DNA from: Galbula dea
Lineage: Eukaryota > Chordata > Aves > Piciformes > Galbulidae
Reading direction: 5' to 3'
DNA: 64,000 nucleotides
NCBI GenBank assembly: GCA_013399015.1
Contig: VWZX01009070.1
Coordinates: forward strand, 124,001-188,000
The position numbers and the translations under genes are program-made. This document shows positions 23,801 to 38,325 of the stretch, in pieces. The notes below the pieces were generated by a model. That model was not told where the DNA came from. It did not search any database and was given only the letters and a program-made list of their open reading frames with translations. Positions within the stretch are counted from its first letter, which is position 1. Every line of letters begins with the position of its first letter.

Positions 23801-26331
23801 TATCATTTTGTTCAGGAAAGACATTTGTGTGACTTCTACTCAATGAGCAATTGGGGTTTTATTTCAAACTTTAGATTATCAGATGATAAAATAAATAATG
23901 TAACTGTTTGTCTTCTTCAGGAGGTGCTTTGTACACATGCAGAACCATACCAGAACTGACTTATGTGGCATTATGAATATTTAAAACAGCTGCCTGGAAG
24001 CAATACCCTCAGGTAGTCACAACACTAGCCAGCTACCATGCTAGGAGTAATGGAATTCCCGTAGGTGCTACTTTCCAGAAGTATGACTTCTTTAGCGTGA
24101 CAGTGAATGCATTGTGACAGACGTGGATGATGGAAACTGAAGAAAAATGTCTTTTTTATATGAAGTCCTTGTAGTAATGGTTTTTTAATGAATTGTGAAG
24201 TAGCACAGATATTTTAATTTGTCTAAATCAATACAGTCACATCTTCAAAGATAACTAGAATAAGAAAGTGTCATTTTTCTATCTGCCATTTCTTTCAGTC
24301 TTACTAAAACTACTATATAATTTGTGATTGTAGCAATAAAAATCTCTTTCTGTCCGATTTCTCCTTTTTTTCATTCAGTCAACTGACTGATCAGAGACAG
24401 CTTGGGTGTAGTTTAAAACCTACATAAAACACAGAACAGACTATCAATTTCAGAAGCCAAAGATTAGGGTAATACTGTGATAATAGTATGGAAACTTATA
24501 TTTATTTTCTTGTTTTGGTTTGGTTTTGTTGTCAAGCAAGAAAAACATAGTACTGGAATAAGATAAAATTCAGGTCTGTTCCTAACTTCAAAAAAAGCTG
24601 TCAGATACATGTGACTGATGTACAGTAGGGTCAGATTCTGGTATTGTTTTACTCAGATTTTTGTCCAGTTTACCTTTCTAATTAATTTCTAATTTATACC
24701 CATATAAATGAAATTAGATCTAACCCCACAGAGTCCAGGGATCTAATCATAAATAAAACAATTTTTCAAGCAGTGAGCACAGGTAAGACATACTTTTTAT
24801 ATCTGCTGGTCATTAAAAACTTACAAAAATGTAGATCAAAGAAATCATTGCCCAGGCCCACTCAGTGGGTTGAGTGATAGGTGATCTTTTATTTACCCCC
24901 AGTGAGACACTAAGGAGAGTTTTCCTTGCTCCCAGAATGTCATTGCTGTAACTTGCTTGCTGCGCAGCTTCAGAGACATTATAAAAATTAATAAATCACT
25001 TCAGGTGATGCTATGTACCATTTCTAATCTAATCCATTTTCATAGTCAATTTTCATGTGAAGCAGGACAAAAACGTTTCATTCTTGTTTTGCTAAAAATT
25101 TTTATGAATTATGGTCATAAATCATTAATTCTACTCAATTTTGTAATTTTTTGTCTACCAGGGTAGCCTTTCAAGGTGCTTAAGGCTCAGTGGGACTTTT
25201 TTCCATAATGTAGCTTCCTTTCCCAGCTAAAGAAAATTACTATGAGAAACACCTAATTCATTATGAGTCTTAGGGTAAAACTCTAGAAAAGAGAGACTCC
25301 AGGGTTTAGCTGCTAGTGGAAGAAGTTTATGTAAATCAGTGAGAAAACTCAGTCTTGGAGAGAAGGCACTCAAAGAAAAGCAAAGAGTTGAAAAGGGGCA
25401 GTGTGAATTAGTCATTCAGAGGGTGTCTGCAGTTACTGAAATAAAAATGGGAGAACAAAGGTGAGTACTTTAGAGTGGTTTTTCAGCAAAATTGTGGGTA
25501 GGCAGTTAATTTCTTGAGAGGCAGATTCAAGGTTGCATTCCGGGGAAAAGTACATAATACAAGGAGGATGAAAAGACTGGTCAGACTCGTTAACAGTGGA
25601 AAACTGAAGATGCTGTTTGAAGCCAGAATAATCTTTCTTAGTAACACTTGCACTCAGTACAAGTCTGATGCATTGGCTGGTAGGTGAAATTTTGGGTCAT
25701 ATATTGTCTAACTGCTAATAGCCTTCTCTTCCATACATTGAAACTACTTGTTTTCTAAATGACAATGAAGGTACTTTCCTGTAACATTCACTGTGATGAT
25801 ATTCCTTACCTCATAATGATTTCCTATAAAGCATTTTAAAAAGTCTTTTTCTGCCTTGGGGAAAATAATTTTAAATGTAACAGACTACATCAAGTGCACT
25901 AACCTCTCCTTTCGCTCCTAACAACCTCATGCCCATAATTATGAGTCATTCACTTTGAGCAAATTCTGCATGGTCTACATTGAATGTTGTGCTAATCAGC
26001 ATTGCTTGTGTTTTTATGATTTGGCATATTTAGATCTAGTTTCTCATTTTTCAAAAAACTGAAACAGAACTTTGCATTAATGAGATGGTCAATTTTAACA
26101 GAATTTTTCTTTTTATATTCATGTGCAACTATGAACAATTAAGAACAATTTCCTGACAACACAAAAGGATGAGTCACTTGATAGTACATTCTGGATGTAT
26201 ATTTTTTGTGCATTCAGACACCATCAGACAATTGATAATTAAATAGTTTTAGAAATTATCAGAATTAAATTGGTTTGAGTTGACAAATTTTTACTATACT
26301 TACCAAGTAATACTAGCGCGTGTCCTTCAAT

Positions 26332-26354
26332 AATGTCCACTTTCTGTGGACATT
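26332..26354. repeat. Hairpin, 9-bp perfect arms
   Basis: AATGTCCAC, a 5-base loop TTTCT, then GTGGACATT. Confidence 0.8.
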
Positions 26355-27935
26355 CTTTTAGCCATTATAGACTGTCTGAGTTAATTACTTCTTAATTATG
26401 TGTAATTCTTTTGGGAAATCTATTTACTGCCTACTCACCAGTAACAAATGACTTATTCCTTTCCTACAGAGGAATAAAATTCTTAAGGCTTTTATTTTCC
26501 CCCACAATGTCATTATAGTACAAGAACAAATATTTATCATATAGAAAAAACAGTGTAAGGAGATGATAGATACTGGGAAGAGTCAGCCTAACAGAATGGC
26601 GGATGCATATTTGTTCACAGGTGAAGAAGTAATATGGGAAAACTGGGAAACTTTGAATGTTGGTTCTTTTTCTTAATAGGAAAATTATATGTAAGCTGTT
26701 GTTCAATGGTCTAATGGGCTGAAATAAAAGCTTCACAGATTACTGAAAGACTGGAATTTCTCAATACAATTGACCTAATTGTACGCTTACTATCATTCAG
26801 AGTCAACCAGCCATCTAGAGTTAAAGTCCTGTCACCCAGACATGTGGTTAACTTCACAGAAAGTCTAATGACTTCTTGTTGTCTGGAGTTAAGCAGGATC
26901 AACTTGTCTGGGGTTTGTGTTGTTTTGGTTTGCTTTGGTTTTGTACAGAAAACTTCTATTTAGGAGATAATATGAACAGACTAGACAAACTAATATTTTA
27001 TTGCTGATGATAGTTAAATGACAACAAAAATGGAAATGGCTAATGCAAGGAAAATGACTTAATCTCAGTATAAAGTTGACTTGATCATTTTTGTTTCATT
27101 TAAAATATTATCACCAGTTGAGCTATCAGTTGATCAATTGGTGGTATACATCCAAAATCTCAGAGAAAGATTGTGCAGTGAATTTAACTTGTTTAGGAAA
27201 GGAAAACTACAAGTAATACATTAAGTTCTCAGAGAAACTCCATTTAGAATAAAAATTAAGTCCTTTTTATATCATATAGAAATGAGGATGTAGGACATCA
27301 GCATTTTGAACATCAAATAGATGCTGTTTTCTATTCTTTCAGACCAATTTCATTTTCCCAGATTCTTTCCACTTCTTCAGATAAGTTGCTCTTACAATTT
27401 CTTGGGTTTTGCTCATCTCAGGATTCATCAGGTTTCTAGCTACCCAGCTGTCCTTCAAAGATGCCAGCTGCACTTTTGTATGTTTCTTCTTCCAACGTCT
27501 AGTTCCCAGGCTCGCAGCTCCCAGGCTGGCAGGTAATTTGTCTGCCAGTATTTTCCAGCAGACGTTTTCTCCTGTTCAGTAATTTTCCCCTTTCCAACCA
27601 GACCACCTTTATGGCTGCTCACATCACTATTTCATTTTTGTCTCTGCATATCTGTACTGTGAAAATGTAAATTTTTGCCCAGGTTCTTTTTCAAAGTGAG
27701 TTAACATATTCCCTCAATGGTTGGGAACCCCTTACATGGCTTTAGAAGTTGATTACAGTGCCACTCTCCAAATCCAGCATAAACAAAATCATATCAGACT
27801 GAATTCTTTCTACTTTAATGAAAACACTCAAACCCTAATGGACCCTAAGTCATATTCATATTACCTAATACCTGTTTCTTTCCATGCCATGAAGGACTGA
27901 GTTGTGACAGGACTGGAACATTTTTTTGCAGTGTT

Positions 27936-27991
27936 TCTTGTTTGTTTGGGGGGTTTTGTGGGGGGGTTGTTTTTGCTTTTTTTTTTTTTTA
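27936..27991. repeat. G/T-rich tract ending in poly-T
   Basis: Runs of six G (27948-27953) and seven G (27960-27966) sit among T runs, then a T run of about 14. A low-complexity tract on the plus strand. Confidence 0.85.
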
Positions 27992-28587
27992 TCTTTCATA
28001 TCTAAACTTGATTAGCATGTGTGTTTCCCAACTAAGAACTTTGGAGACTTGGAGAAAAAAGAGATTCTTCCAGGGTACTGCATACATCTGTAGAAAGGTA
28101 CTCCACAGAAAATTTAGAGAAGACACTACCTTCTGGGTCATATTACTTTTTATCCACATCCTTATAGATGCCATAACATGGTGGGACAGGATACTCAGGT
28201 TCATTTTCTGTGTTATGAACTTTAACTTTTATGATTCCAGAGAGTGATCTAATCACAAAAGTAAAAAGCTAGTCCGTAGCCCTTTAGTTTCCCTACCTTT
28301 GGAAGCTCTCCTACTGCCCAGAAGTAAATTCAGGAATCTTTTGGCTAAAGAATTCTCCTGAATGTCCTTCCTTAATTCCCTTGTATAACCACTAGTATAT
28401 TATGTCAGTCCTTATGTTGCTCATCCTGAGCTGTGTGATTTGGGTAAACTACTCTGTTAAGACATCTGACTCTTTTCATTCACCTTGCTGAAGACATGAC
28501 AGCTATATTATTAATGATATAATCCTGAAATTATCAGTTAATATGTTTGAGATCAAATTTTTTTCTCTTTTTTTTTTTTTTTTTAAA

Positions 28588-29379
28588 TCAGCTGTCTGGA
28601 GAAATGGGCTGATAGGAACCTCATTCAAAATCCTGCATCTGGGAAATAACTACTCCGTGCACTACTATATGTTGAAGGCTACCAGATGGAAAAAAACCTT
28701 GGCAGAGAAAGAACTGAGAGTTCTGGTAGATACCAGGTTGAACATGGGCCAGCAATGCACTCCTGCAGCAGAACAGGCTAATGGTAACCTGGGCTGCATT
28801 AGGCACAGTGTTGTCAGTAGATAAAGGGAGGTGACTCTTCCCCTTTACTCAGCACTAGTGAGACTGTATCTGGAGTTTTGTGTTCAGTTCTGGGCTCCTC
28901 GGTACAACAGAAACAAGGACATTCTAGAGAAAGCCCAATGAAGGGTCATTAAAATGATGAGGGGACTGGAACATCTCTTTTTTGAGGAAAGGTTGAGAGA
29001 GCTAGGACTCTTAACCCTAGAAAATAGAATGCCTGGGAAATAATTATCAGTGTACAGAAATACCTGAAAGGAGAGTGCAAAAAGGACAAAGGCAGGTTCT
29101 TTCAATGATGCCTACTGACAAGACCAGAGGCACTAGGCACAAACTGAAACACAGTGGTCCATTTGAACATCAGGAAACACTTTTTGATGGTCAGGGTGGC
29201 TATATACTGACACAAGCTGCCAGAGAAGTTGTGGAGTCTCCTTTATTAAGGATATTTGTAATTCATTTGGATATGGTTCTGGGCAACTCATTCTAGGTGA
29301 CACTTCTTGAGCAGGGGGAGCTGGATCAGGTGACCTCTAGAGGTCCCTTCCAATTTCAAATATTTTGTGTTTCTGTGAA
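28588..29379 (+). mobile_element. CR1 LINE, 3' fragment of about 790 bp
   Basis: It enters in ORF2 after the reverse-transcriptase core (CTGTCTGGAGAAATGGGCTG) and covers the connection and C-terminal region: decayed LVDTRLNMGQQC, CIRHSVVSR, a VRLYLEFCVQFWAP-like stretch and TRGTRHKLK. It ends with the UTR GTGACCTCTAGAGGTCCCTT and a decayed tail near 29379. Several frameshifts and stops. A T run lies just before its 5' end. Confidence 0.92.
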
Positions 29380-32300
29380 GTACTAAAACCAAATATTAGT
29401 TTCCAACAGACTAACCAAATAATTTCATAACAGTTAGGCAACCATATAGACATAGTTTTCATGTCCATTTTTTTAATAATTAAAAGTAATTTTGAATGAT
29501 TTTTGAGAAGCATAACATTTAGTCTATTTTGTTTTGAGCTTTCTTCTCATCATTTATCATTTAATATTGATTATTCTATATCTGATAGAAGAATAAAAAT
29601 ATATGGATATGGAAGCAAAAGTTGGGGTGGACTTAGTGAAAATGGGTTCTTCAGTCAGGAAATGTGCATGCTGGTGTCATGTGGGGCTGTGTTGTTTAAG
29701 ACAATTGTGGCCACTGTTCATGTGAACTATTACTGGACAGCTTATGGACACATTTATGAACACATTAAGCTAAGAAAACAAAATGGTGAGGAAAGTTCTG
29801 CAAAAAGACAGTAACAAGAACAGATGGCCTGTTTTTCCTATTAGCACACTGTGTTAAAATTATTCTGTTTATCATATCTTTGTACCAAATTTATTTACTT
29901 TTAGTTTCATACTAAAGTGCTGCTTAGGCTGATAGGAATTTGAATGCCACAGTTGTATTAGAATAATTATAGCATTCCTTCACATAGACATACTAAGCTT
30001 CACAGCACACAGAGATTCATGGCTTCGAGCACTGTCTGAAGTTAAAAATTCTCTTGCAGATCTCTTCAAAAATCATGCACACACAATAAAAAGCAAAAAT
30101 GCAACAAACCATCCCATACCAAGTTCACTTTGGCACTTTCCTGTTATGCTTGTCGTCTTACTCAACATGAGCAGCCAGAGGAGAATAGCTGTTACTCTTT
30201 TCTTCAGCTGCACCTTTTCATCAGGTTTCCATTGGGGAATATGTTTTGTATAGCAGCTGCTTTATCATAACCCATATCTCAAAAGCCTCACTTTCATTAG
30301 ACTCAAAGAAAACCACAATTCTATCTCTTACAGGTTTTTGGTGATTTTTAATTCTCCTTTTAGAGTAACAGTCACAATAATTGAAGAGAGTGAAGTGAAT
30401 TGAATAGTTCCCAGTAAGTCTATTCTGGAATGACTTTGTTCTTTTGCTCAGTTCACAGGATGTTTCTAGAGCTGTATTTTTGGTGGTGTATTTCAGCAAA
30501 AACTCTGAAGAGTCATCTGTATTCCTTGAACTGGCTTAATAAAGCTTTATTAAAAAAGAGCAGGGTGTCAGGGTTTTATTTAATCAATTTCTGGTTTCAT
30601 TCACCAAGAGTTCATCCTTCTCAGGAGTAGCTGAGTGAACAAAATCTGACTCTGCATTTCTGTGCTAGCTAACTTCTGCAACTAGAAAAAACAGTTCAAT
30701 AAACCTAAAGATTTCCTTTAATTGTTTGCTTAGAATCTAGAGACATTTTATATATGCAACTCTTTACATTGAAATGCCATATTTCCTTTTTGCTGATTTT
30801 GCAAGATTTTAGGTATATTAACAAGTATATTATCTGAAAGACAGCTTTATTCCATGTATTGACTTCATTAATGTGATAATGAGGATTATGGTAAACCATG
30901 ACTTAACATGTCTAGAATTAAAACTAAATATTTTTTCTAGCTGTTCAGCTGCAGCAAAACCAGACTACACAAACTACAAAGACTAATATGAAACAGAAAA
31001 ATGTTTCTAATATATTAATTCTATCTTTTGATCTTTATCCTTTAATAATAGTTCTAAATCGACAGCTGCTGAAATGTACAAGTTTGTTTTTAAAATAATT
31101 TGTGTTGCCAATATTTTTAAAATCCTGATAATTTTGTATTCACATATAGAACCATAATAGCATTTGTTCTGATGCTCTGTGTTACACTGCTGCCCTTGCT
31201 TATGTAAGAAAGATGAACAGCAAGTCCAGAACAGTTTGCAGTCATAGTCAAGATCATTTATTCTATTTACCTCTTTTATTTGATGAGTCTTGCTTAAGTT
31301 TACTTTTTATAAGTTACATTACTTACTTTTCTGTCTTTTGGTCTAGAAAGTCACAGGAAATTTCCTTCAAAGCTAATGCCAGCATTGAGGGAACATCAGC
31401 CTTTCATTCTTTTACTGAAAGACCATAATTTCTTTCCTAAGAAATTAAAAACCATTTACCAAAATCACTGATAGATAAAGGATTTCTAGGCTTATTATAA
31501 ATTTGGTCAGACTAACACATTGTGCTTTAGAAGCATGGACACCATAGGGTATGCATTGTCTTCTTTTTTTTCTTTGGAATAGCACATTAAGTAATTCAGT
31601 TCAAATACTGTGTCATTTTAATTGGTGCAGGAGAGCAATTGATGTTCAATGGTAAAATGTCAAGTGCTTTCTTTGCCTCTTCAAAGCAAATTTGCCAGGA
31701 AAAGATTATCATCTCTTCAAAATAACAATCACTGCAATTAATTTGTATGTTTCAATTAGCTTATGATCTAATTATACTATGGTCTAAGGATAACAGCTAA
31801 GGACTTCAAAGAGAAAAATGTTTCTCTTATCTGCATTAGTGTCCTCTATATTGTTCACTCAGGTCTGTATTCTTGAATAAATTCTCAGTGATAGTTTGTT
31901 GAACTTTCCAGCTTAATTTTGCACCAACTTTCTACTTAGTTATACTGTGAACCTCAAACCTCAGTGGTACTAAACTGCCAGAGGAATTAAAGTTAGCTCA
32001 AATGATAGTAGAAAGACAGATGTTCCACAACGTGATTATTATATTTAAATTATTAATGTATTGAGACTAGATCCCGAAGACCTTCTAGCACATCAAGAGA
32101 AATAAACAAAAACTGAAATGAGGCAGAGTGAGCTAGAGACAATAAGGCTTATGTGTATCTGCAATGTAGTTGTTGCTGTTTCGAGATGTAAGAGTTCCAC
32201 CTTTGGGGTAACAGCATGCTATTTAGAACAAGAAGAGAGTTTCAGATTTATTTTCAGTTTGATGGGATTCCAGGCTCTGCCTAGAAGAGCTATTTTGGTA

Positions 32301-35300
32301 CTTTACCTTTGGAGGGAATACTTTAACCATTTCAGAGGCAAGAACTTGATCCCTGGCTCCTTTACTTCTCAAATTATTTTATACAATTACTAGGAAAATC
32401 CTACAGAACTCTGCTCCAAACTTTTTTTGTACAGTGAAGCTGAACATGTTTCTCTTGCTAATAACAGCCAGTAACCTGATGGTATTTTTAAGACGTCTTG
32501 TTTTTAAACTTTCTTAATTTCTTAAAATAAATCTTCAATAAAACAGGTAGCTACATTGTAATACAGAATAGCACCTACTAATGTAAGTTAAGAAAGCAAA
32601 GTGTGATCCTACAAGGAAAAATTTATTTATGGCTAAAGACAGCATTTGACCTAGACTACTAGAATTCTTAATGGAATTAGAATTAATATTAATAAAAACA
32701 AATATTATGATTTCATCACAGAGTATATCTTCTGCCTCATAATATATTGTACCTTTTTTTTTAACCTTAGGAAAAGAACAGAAGTTTGTGCGACATATGT
32801 AAAAGAGAAACTGTCAGAAGTCTTCCTTAAAAGACTTCCTTTCTTCATTCATTTGTAAAAAGTGAGTCTTTCTTCCCACACAGTAAATCCCAGCCTTCCT
32901 CAAGATGGGTAGAATAAGCCATCTTGCTTGGTATGGTACAGTTTTCCTACTAAACACCCCTTATGAACCACTAATACTGCTTTCCCCCAGAAGTGGGGCA
33001 GACTTTTATAGGGGGTGTACATACAGTTCATAGTTGTCTCCTTTTACCTCTAAGTTGGCTTTCAGAGAAAGGAGTGAAGAAAAGGAGTACTTATATTCAT
33101 ATTCATATCATGCTGTCTGTGCCTCTGAAAGTAGTGGTGCTCAAGTGACCATATTTGATAATAAGACTGGAGACAGACTGACACTGCTAGAACATAAGGT
33201 GAAGGTGTTTCTTCCAACTACAGCAGCTTAGCACAGTTTTTACTGGATTAGGTTGTTAACAATTCTTGCACCTCTTCTAATACCCAGCTAATAGTTTTTA
33301 TTCAGTGTCACTTGTTTTGTTAATGTAGACAACATCAGCAGGAAAAGAGACGCTATTGTTTATAGTAGAACAGCATATAGCTCCAGTTGTAACACTTTCT
33401 TGCCAGTGTAGAATCCAAAATGTTTTATGAAAACACTGGGACAGGAATCTCTGATATATCACGCAAGCCTATTATTTGTTAAAGCCTTTTTCCAAAAGAA
33501 GATCCTCTGTTGTTTTAGGAAAGATAGAGAAAAACATCCTTTGCTGCAGTCGTGCAAACTGCTTAAATAAGGAAAAACCCGTGGGCTCTGAATTTTGTGC
33601 TGAATTAGTTTTTCCCTGCAGTCCAGGTCTCTGGGCATCTGTGAAGTGTTGATCTGGAGACACAGTTCTCTTTACAGTCTCCTACTGGCCGCTTCAGGCA
33701 ATTGTAGGCCGTTTGCTATATATACTGCCATTCTGGGTCATTTAATTCTTCAGTGCATTAGACTAGGAGCTGAGGAACTCAGAGTAGCTGAATTTTGCTT
33801 TGGGACTCACACATGTAAAAGCTACAATGTATGATGTTTAGGATCACAATACCTTAATTGTCTGTTGTGTCTAGTCCCAAGTTATCAGTAGTCTTTGCGA
33901 TTTTTTCTGATTACATGAATGACTGACACTTCATTTCACTCTGCTTCAAAATATTCCCCATATTATGTATGGATTATGATGCTTCTCAGAGTAGTTGTCA
34001 ATTCTGTGAGGTTTCTGTTTTCTTTCAGATTTTGAGGTAGTATATTTTAGGCCTTGCTGATTCTGCTGTTTAAATTATTCTATAGCTTTACTAAGATTCT
34101 TCCTAGACCCATTATTTTGAATCATCTTTTTCTTCAAAGGTGATCTTTCTTTCTTTCTCCCCAGGTGGTTTCCCTCAAGATCTTGTTGCTATAGTTATGC
34201 AGTGTCAGTTACATACAAGCTGAGTATTTCAGTTGTTTTTAAGAGATATATAGAGGAAAACATGCTGTAGTCTAAAAGAAATATTTCAGTGTTCCACAAC
34301 ATTAGAAAGAAACACACAGAAGTATTTTATTAACACACAGATACTCTAACACCACAAATGAAATCAGTTTGCATCTCAGCACAGAAGCTTTTAAATCCTA
34401 TCTGGAAGCATTTGTTAAAATCACGACAGATCATTATAGCACCTGCCATAAACACCTGACTGGTTTTTTATCTTCACTTTGGCATTCCTAGACTTTCAAA
34501 TTCAGTCTGAAATTAGTAACGTACACATTTTATAATATTTTTTCTGTTTCATTGTCATTTTCTTGCTTTCCATGAAATCCAATGGTTGGACTTCAGATGC
34601 ATTATTACCTTATTAGAAAGAATTAGATTAAAAGTTCCTCTTAGTTATCTATACATTGTTGTTATTTCCAATATGCCAGCATCAGAGTTTCTAAAAAGTG
34701 AGCAGACCTTGCAACTCACTACCTTTTTTCCTGATATATAATAAATCAGAGTAAGAAAGTCTGGCTTTAATTTAAGGTATAGAACAACTGAAAATCTGGC
34801 CCGTATTGCCATTAAGGTTTTTAGCAAAGAGGAACAGATAATTTAATCAATTCTATTATGTTATTATCACTATAATTTTAAAAGCCTCAACAAAAACATT
34901 TATTTTTGTGTTCTGCAGTTCCAAGTAAATCACTTCTCTAATTATTCACTATCTATAAAAAGACTACATCTATCTCATAAGAACTCAGAGTGCTTTACAA
35001 GTTGCAATGTATGTCTTGGCTGTATTCTCAATTCAGGTACTTTCCCTTTTTTGCCACCCGCTTTCTCTAGGCATTAAGAGAAATGAAGAATTACTGCTCA
35101 TCATATCTTGGATCCACACTTCCAAGCAATCAAAAAAAGCCTTCCAAAAAAAAACCAAACAAAAGCCTTTACACAAAGCCTTAAGCTGGAATGTTATCAG
35201 ATGTCTATAAGGACATACAGATGAGGGATGAAACATGGAAGAGAAATCTGATGTGTGTGAACATTGCAGTTCTTATCTCCAATTCTGAGGGCAGCCTACT

Positions 35301-36792
35301 GAATTTAATAGCAATATCAGCTATTTCTAGCATCTCTTTCAAACTCTGTGTTTAAACCTAACAGGAAAAAAAAAGTCAGTAGTTTAGTACAACAGGTTGT
35401 GTAACCCACAGATAGGGGAATGACTCAGTGAGAGTTTTTATATGTGTGCTTTTACATATCTGCCTTTCACAGTGGCTGCAACACTTGAGAAATCTCTAGG
35501 ACACAAAATATGTCCCAGAGACCTAATACATGGTCAGTGAACAGGAAAATGGACTAGGATGTGGTTTGATCTCAGCTGTAAATGTCTTCATTATAGATCT
35601 ATATAAATTAGATGTGTACAGTGTGGAACCATCCTTACTGACCAAATTAACATTCCCTTGAAGCAATTATTAGCTTCACTATCACCAGTCTCTGAAGACT
35701 TTATGTGATGGAGTGTCAGCAATAAAATTGTCAGTTACATTTGATATTTTCTAGATTCTGAACACGCAACTGTCCTTTTAGTCATAAGATATTAGGAAGT
35801 GGGTGATTAGAGATAATTGTATAGTTAGATCTTTCAAATACACCTTTGTAGCTTCCTGTTTGCTAAGACCTCATTTTTCCTGAGTAGAATATGTGTTCTT
35901 GGACTTTGGAATATACATATCTTCTATTAAATGACCAACTAATTTTGATGTTCTTTATACTTTTCACCTCCACAATCTCACATAAAGCCAGGTTTTATTG
36001 TAAAATACTGTATTGCTGTTGCTTGTGCTGATGATTTTTAGCTTTTTTATAGTTTTTCCACATCCATAATTTCATGCATTGTAAAACTAAAGTATATGCT
36101 ATGCTTATCCTCTGTTCAGTTTGTGGTTTTATAAACCTTTTAGGTAAAAGTACTGCGTACTTTAATTGAGACACAGCTCTTTTATGTTATTCTACAGTAA
36201 AAAGTAATCAAAAAGGAGACAGTAGAAAAAGTAATTTAGTTTAGATTTTCATTTAAAAAGTTCATAGATTTTTAAAGTAAATAATTGTTCTTTGAATTTT
36301 ATTATTTCAAGATTTTATGAATTTGTTTTTCAGTATGTCAGTAGTTTTAAGGATATTATGCAACCATTCTCAGCCAGCTCTTGCAACTGAATGCTTGTGA
36401 GTGTATCAAGAAACCAGAGAGCACTGTGACTGCAGTGCTTAGAATACTGAAAAATCAGCTCAGTCTCAAACTGTTAAAATAACACTTTACTAGATTGACA
36501 TTAATTAAGATCACACATTGACAATATTTAGTTATTACACACTGTTAATCATTGTCACTGGATACAGAAAATAATCCTCCCTTAATCGTATCCTTTACCA
36601 GCTGTGAATATGCAACATGACAGAGCTAATGCTGTGTAGTTAGCATTAATGGCTGCAGTATGTGATGTTCTTATTCACTGAGCTCCATGTGTGCTCCTTG
36701 TGAGGCCCTCCCCCTGCTTCCACCTCCCCATTGCCTAATTAAGGGTTTGGTCCTTTTGTAAGACTAGTGAATCTCTGGGCAGTCAGCAGCTC
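29380..36792. other. AT-rich unique DNA, no gene seen
   Basis: About 7.4 kb with only short open frames and small AT-rich low-complexity runs. Nothing recognisable. Confidence 0.55.
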
Positions 36793-36966
36793 TTTAGTCC
36801 AACCTCCTTGTCAAAGAAGGACCAGCTCTGACTTCACATCCACTTGCTCAGAGTTGTGCCCAGGCACATCTTGAAAACCTTTAAGGACTGGTACAGCACA
36901 ACCTCCTTGGGCAACCTGCACCACTGCTTAAACAAGGGGAAAAAATGCTTGACTAACATGGAGTTG
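36793..36966 (-). mobile_element. CR1 LINE, short 3' fragment, minus strand
   Basis: AGTCCAACCTCCTTG, ACAACCTCCTTGGGCAACCT and CACCACTGCTTAAACA mark the CR1 3' UTR and ORF2 terminus in inverted orientation. The inverted tail itself is lost or not recognisable. Confidence 0.8.
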
Positions 36967-38124
36967 TTTAGGTTCCCAGGGCATCTCTGCTTTAAGCCTT
37001 TGTTCATACTTTCAAGACCATGCATAAACTGCACATTGTAACAACAGCTACTTCCTGCCAAGCTCACATAGCCAGTTCCCACAAATTGATAATAAAGGCA
37101 ATGGCTAGGCTTTGCACAATCAGCATAAATCATAGCTAGTACAAGGCATGTGTCCTGTCACCAGCAATGGCAGCAGTATTTTTGGGACTGTTAGATATGG
37201 AAAAGTTTCTCCAGATATACAATGTCAGTGTGTTAATATTTAAATTTAACATAAGCTAAACAATGGGAATGCTTAATCTGCTTCATCTCTCATGAGTTCC
37301 CAGTGGGCCTCTGTATTTGGCTTCATAGTTTTTGTGTTGTCCTGAACCTTTTTATATCATTGCTAAATTTTCTCATCTGCATACCTCATTTTCAATGCAA
37401 TTTGAAAATACGTGGCACAATACAAGCAACAGTGTGGGATGAAGTCCCTGGTGGAATTCTATTACAAGTAATGTTAGAATCTCTATTTACCTGTAACCTC
37501 ATATTAAATTTGTTTCTTCAGATATTATAAAAAGTTTTTTTCTCTATGTCTAAACATATCGTGGAAACCTGATCACAGTTACCTGTGTGCTTAGCAAGTA
37601 CTTCATAGAACCCAAGTTTCTTTTGCTTCAAAGAGCTATCTTTGAAAATAACATTAAAGTTATTTCCTGTTACTTGTTCCTCCACATATCTAATAATTGT
37701 ACTTCTTCACTAGTTATTATTTCTACTGATTTTGCAACTCCTACATAAAGACTTATTTTCCTAAGAATTTCTTCAGTTTCTTGCTTCTCCATGTTGGCTT
37801 TTATAGTCATAGACTTTTTAGATTGTATCCACTTAGAGACTGCAGTACAGTTTTCCTAAACAAAATCATCACATCCACATACTATGATTTGCCTTGGCCC
37901 TTAATTTCCAGGTTAAGAGATTTCAGAGATTTTCAGATCTTTTTCAGTTCTTTCCTTATCGGGAAATTAAATTTTAGTGTGTACACACAATTACACCACT
38001 TTCTTTTCTCTCTTTGATGGTCACATTTCTCACATATTTAGGTTAAATAGTTATATAGTGTGCCTAGGTACGCACACAGCATTATGAAATATTTGTATAC
38101 CTACATAGAGTTGATGCAATGAGG
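36967..38124. other. AT-rich unique DNA
   Basis: Nothing recognisable. Confidence 0.5.
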
Positions 38125-38325
38125 TAAATTCTGATTAGATAGTAGGAAAACTTTATTCACCCAGTGACACAAGCTGCCCAAAAAGATTGTATAACTTGCA
38201 CTGTGGGAAATATTCAAAACTGACTGGATGCAACTCTGAGCAACCTGCACTAAATGGGCCTGCTTTTTGCATTATCTTGGAAATAGTTGACCCTTATAGG
38301 TCTATTCCATTCTAAATTATTTAGG
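38125..38325 (+). mobile_element. CR1 LINE, old 3' fragment
   Basis: A decayed ORF2 end and UTR: ACTTTATTCACCCAGTGACA, AGCTGCCC, ATATTCAAAACTGACTGGAT and GAGCAACCTGC, then a weak TAGGTCTATTCCATTCTA. No intact tail. Confidence 0.75.

Larger units (their letters stand above)
20888..28565. other. AT-rich unique DNA, no gene seen
   Basis: About 7.7 kb without a recognisable exon, LINE or LTR. Small items are a 9-bp-arm hairpin at 26332-26354, GT-rich runs near 24510-24530 and 26907-26945, and a G/T-rich run at 27936-27991. Confidence 0.55.

Noticed and set aside
27948..27966. Possible G-quadruplex
   Set aside because: Only two G runs (six and seven); an intramolecular structure would need them subdivided with no loops.
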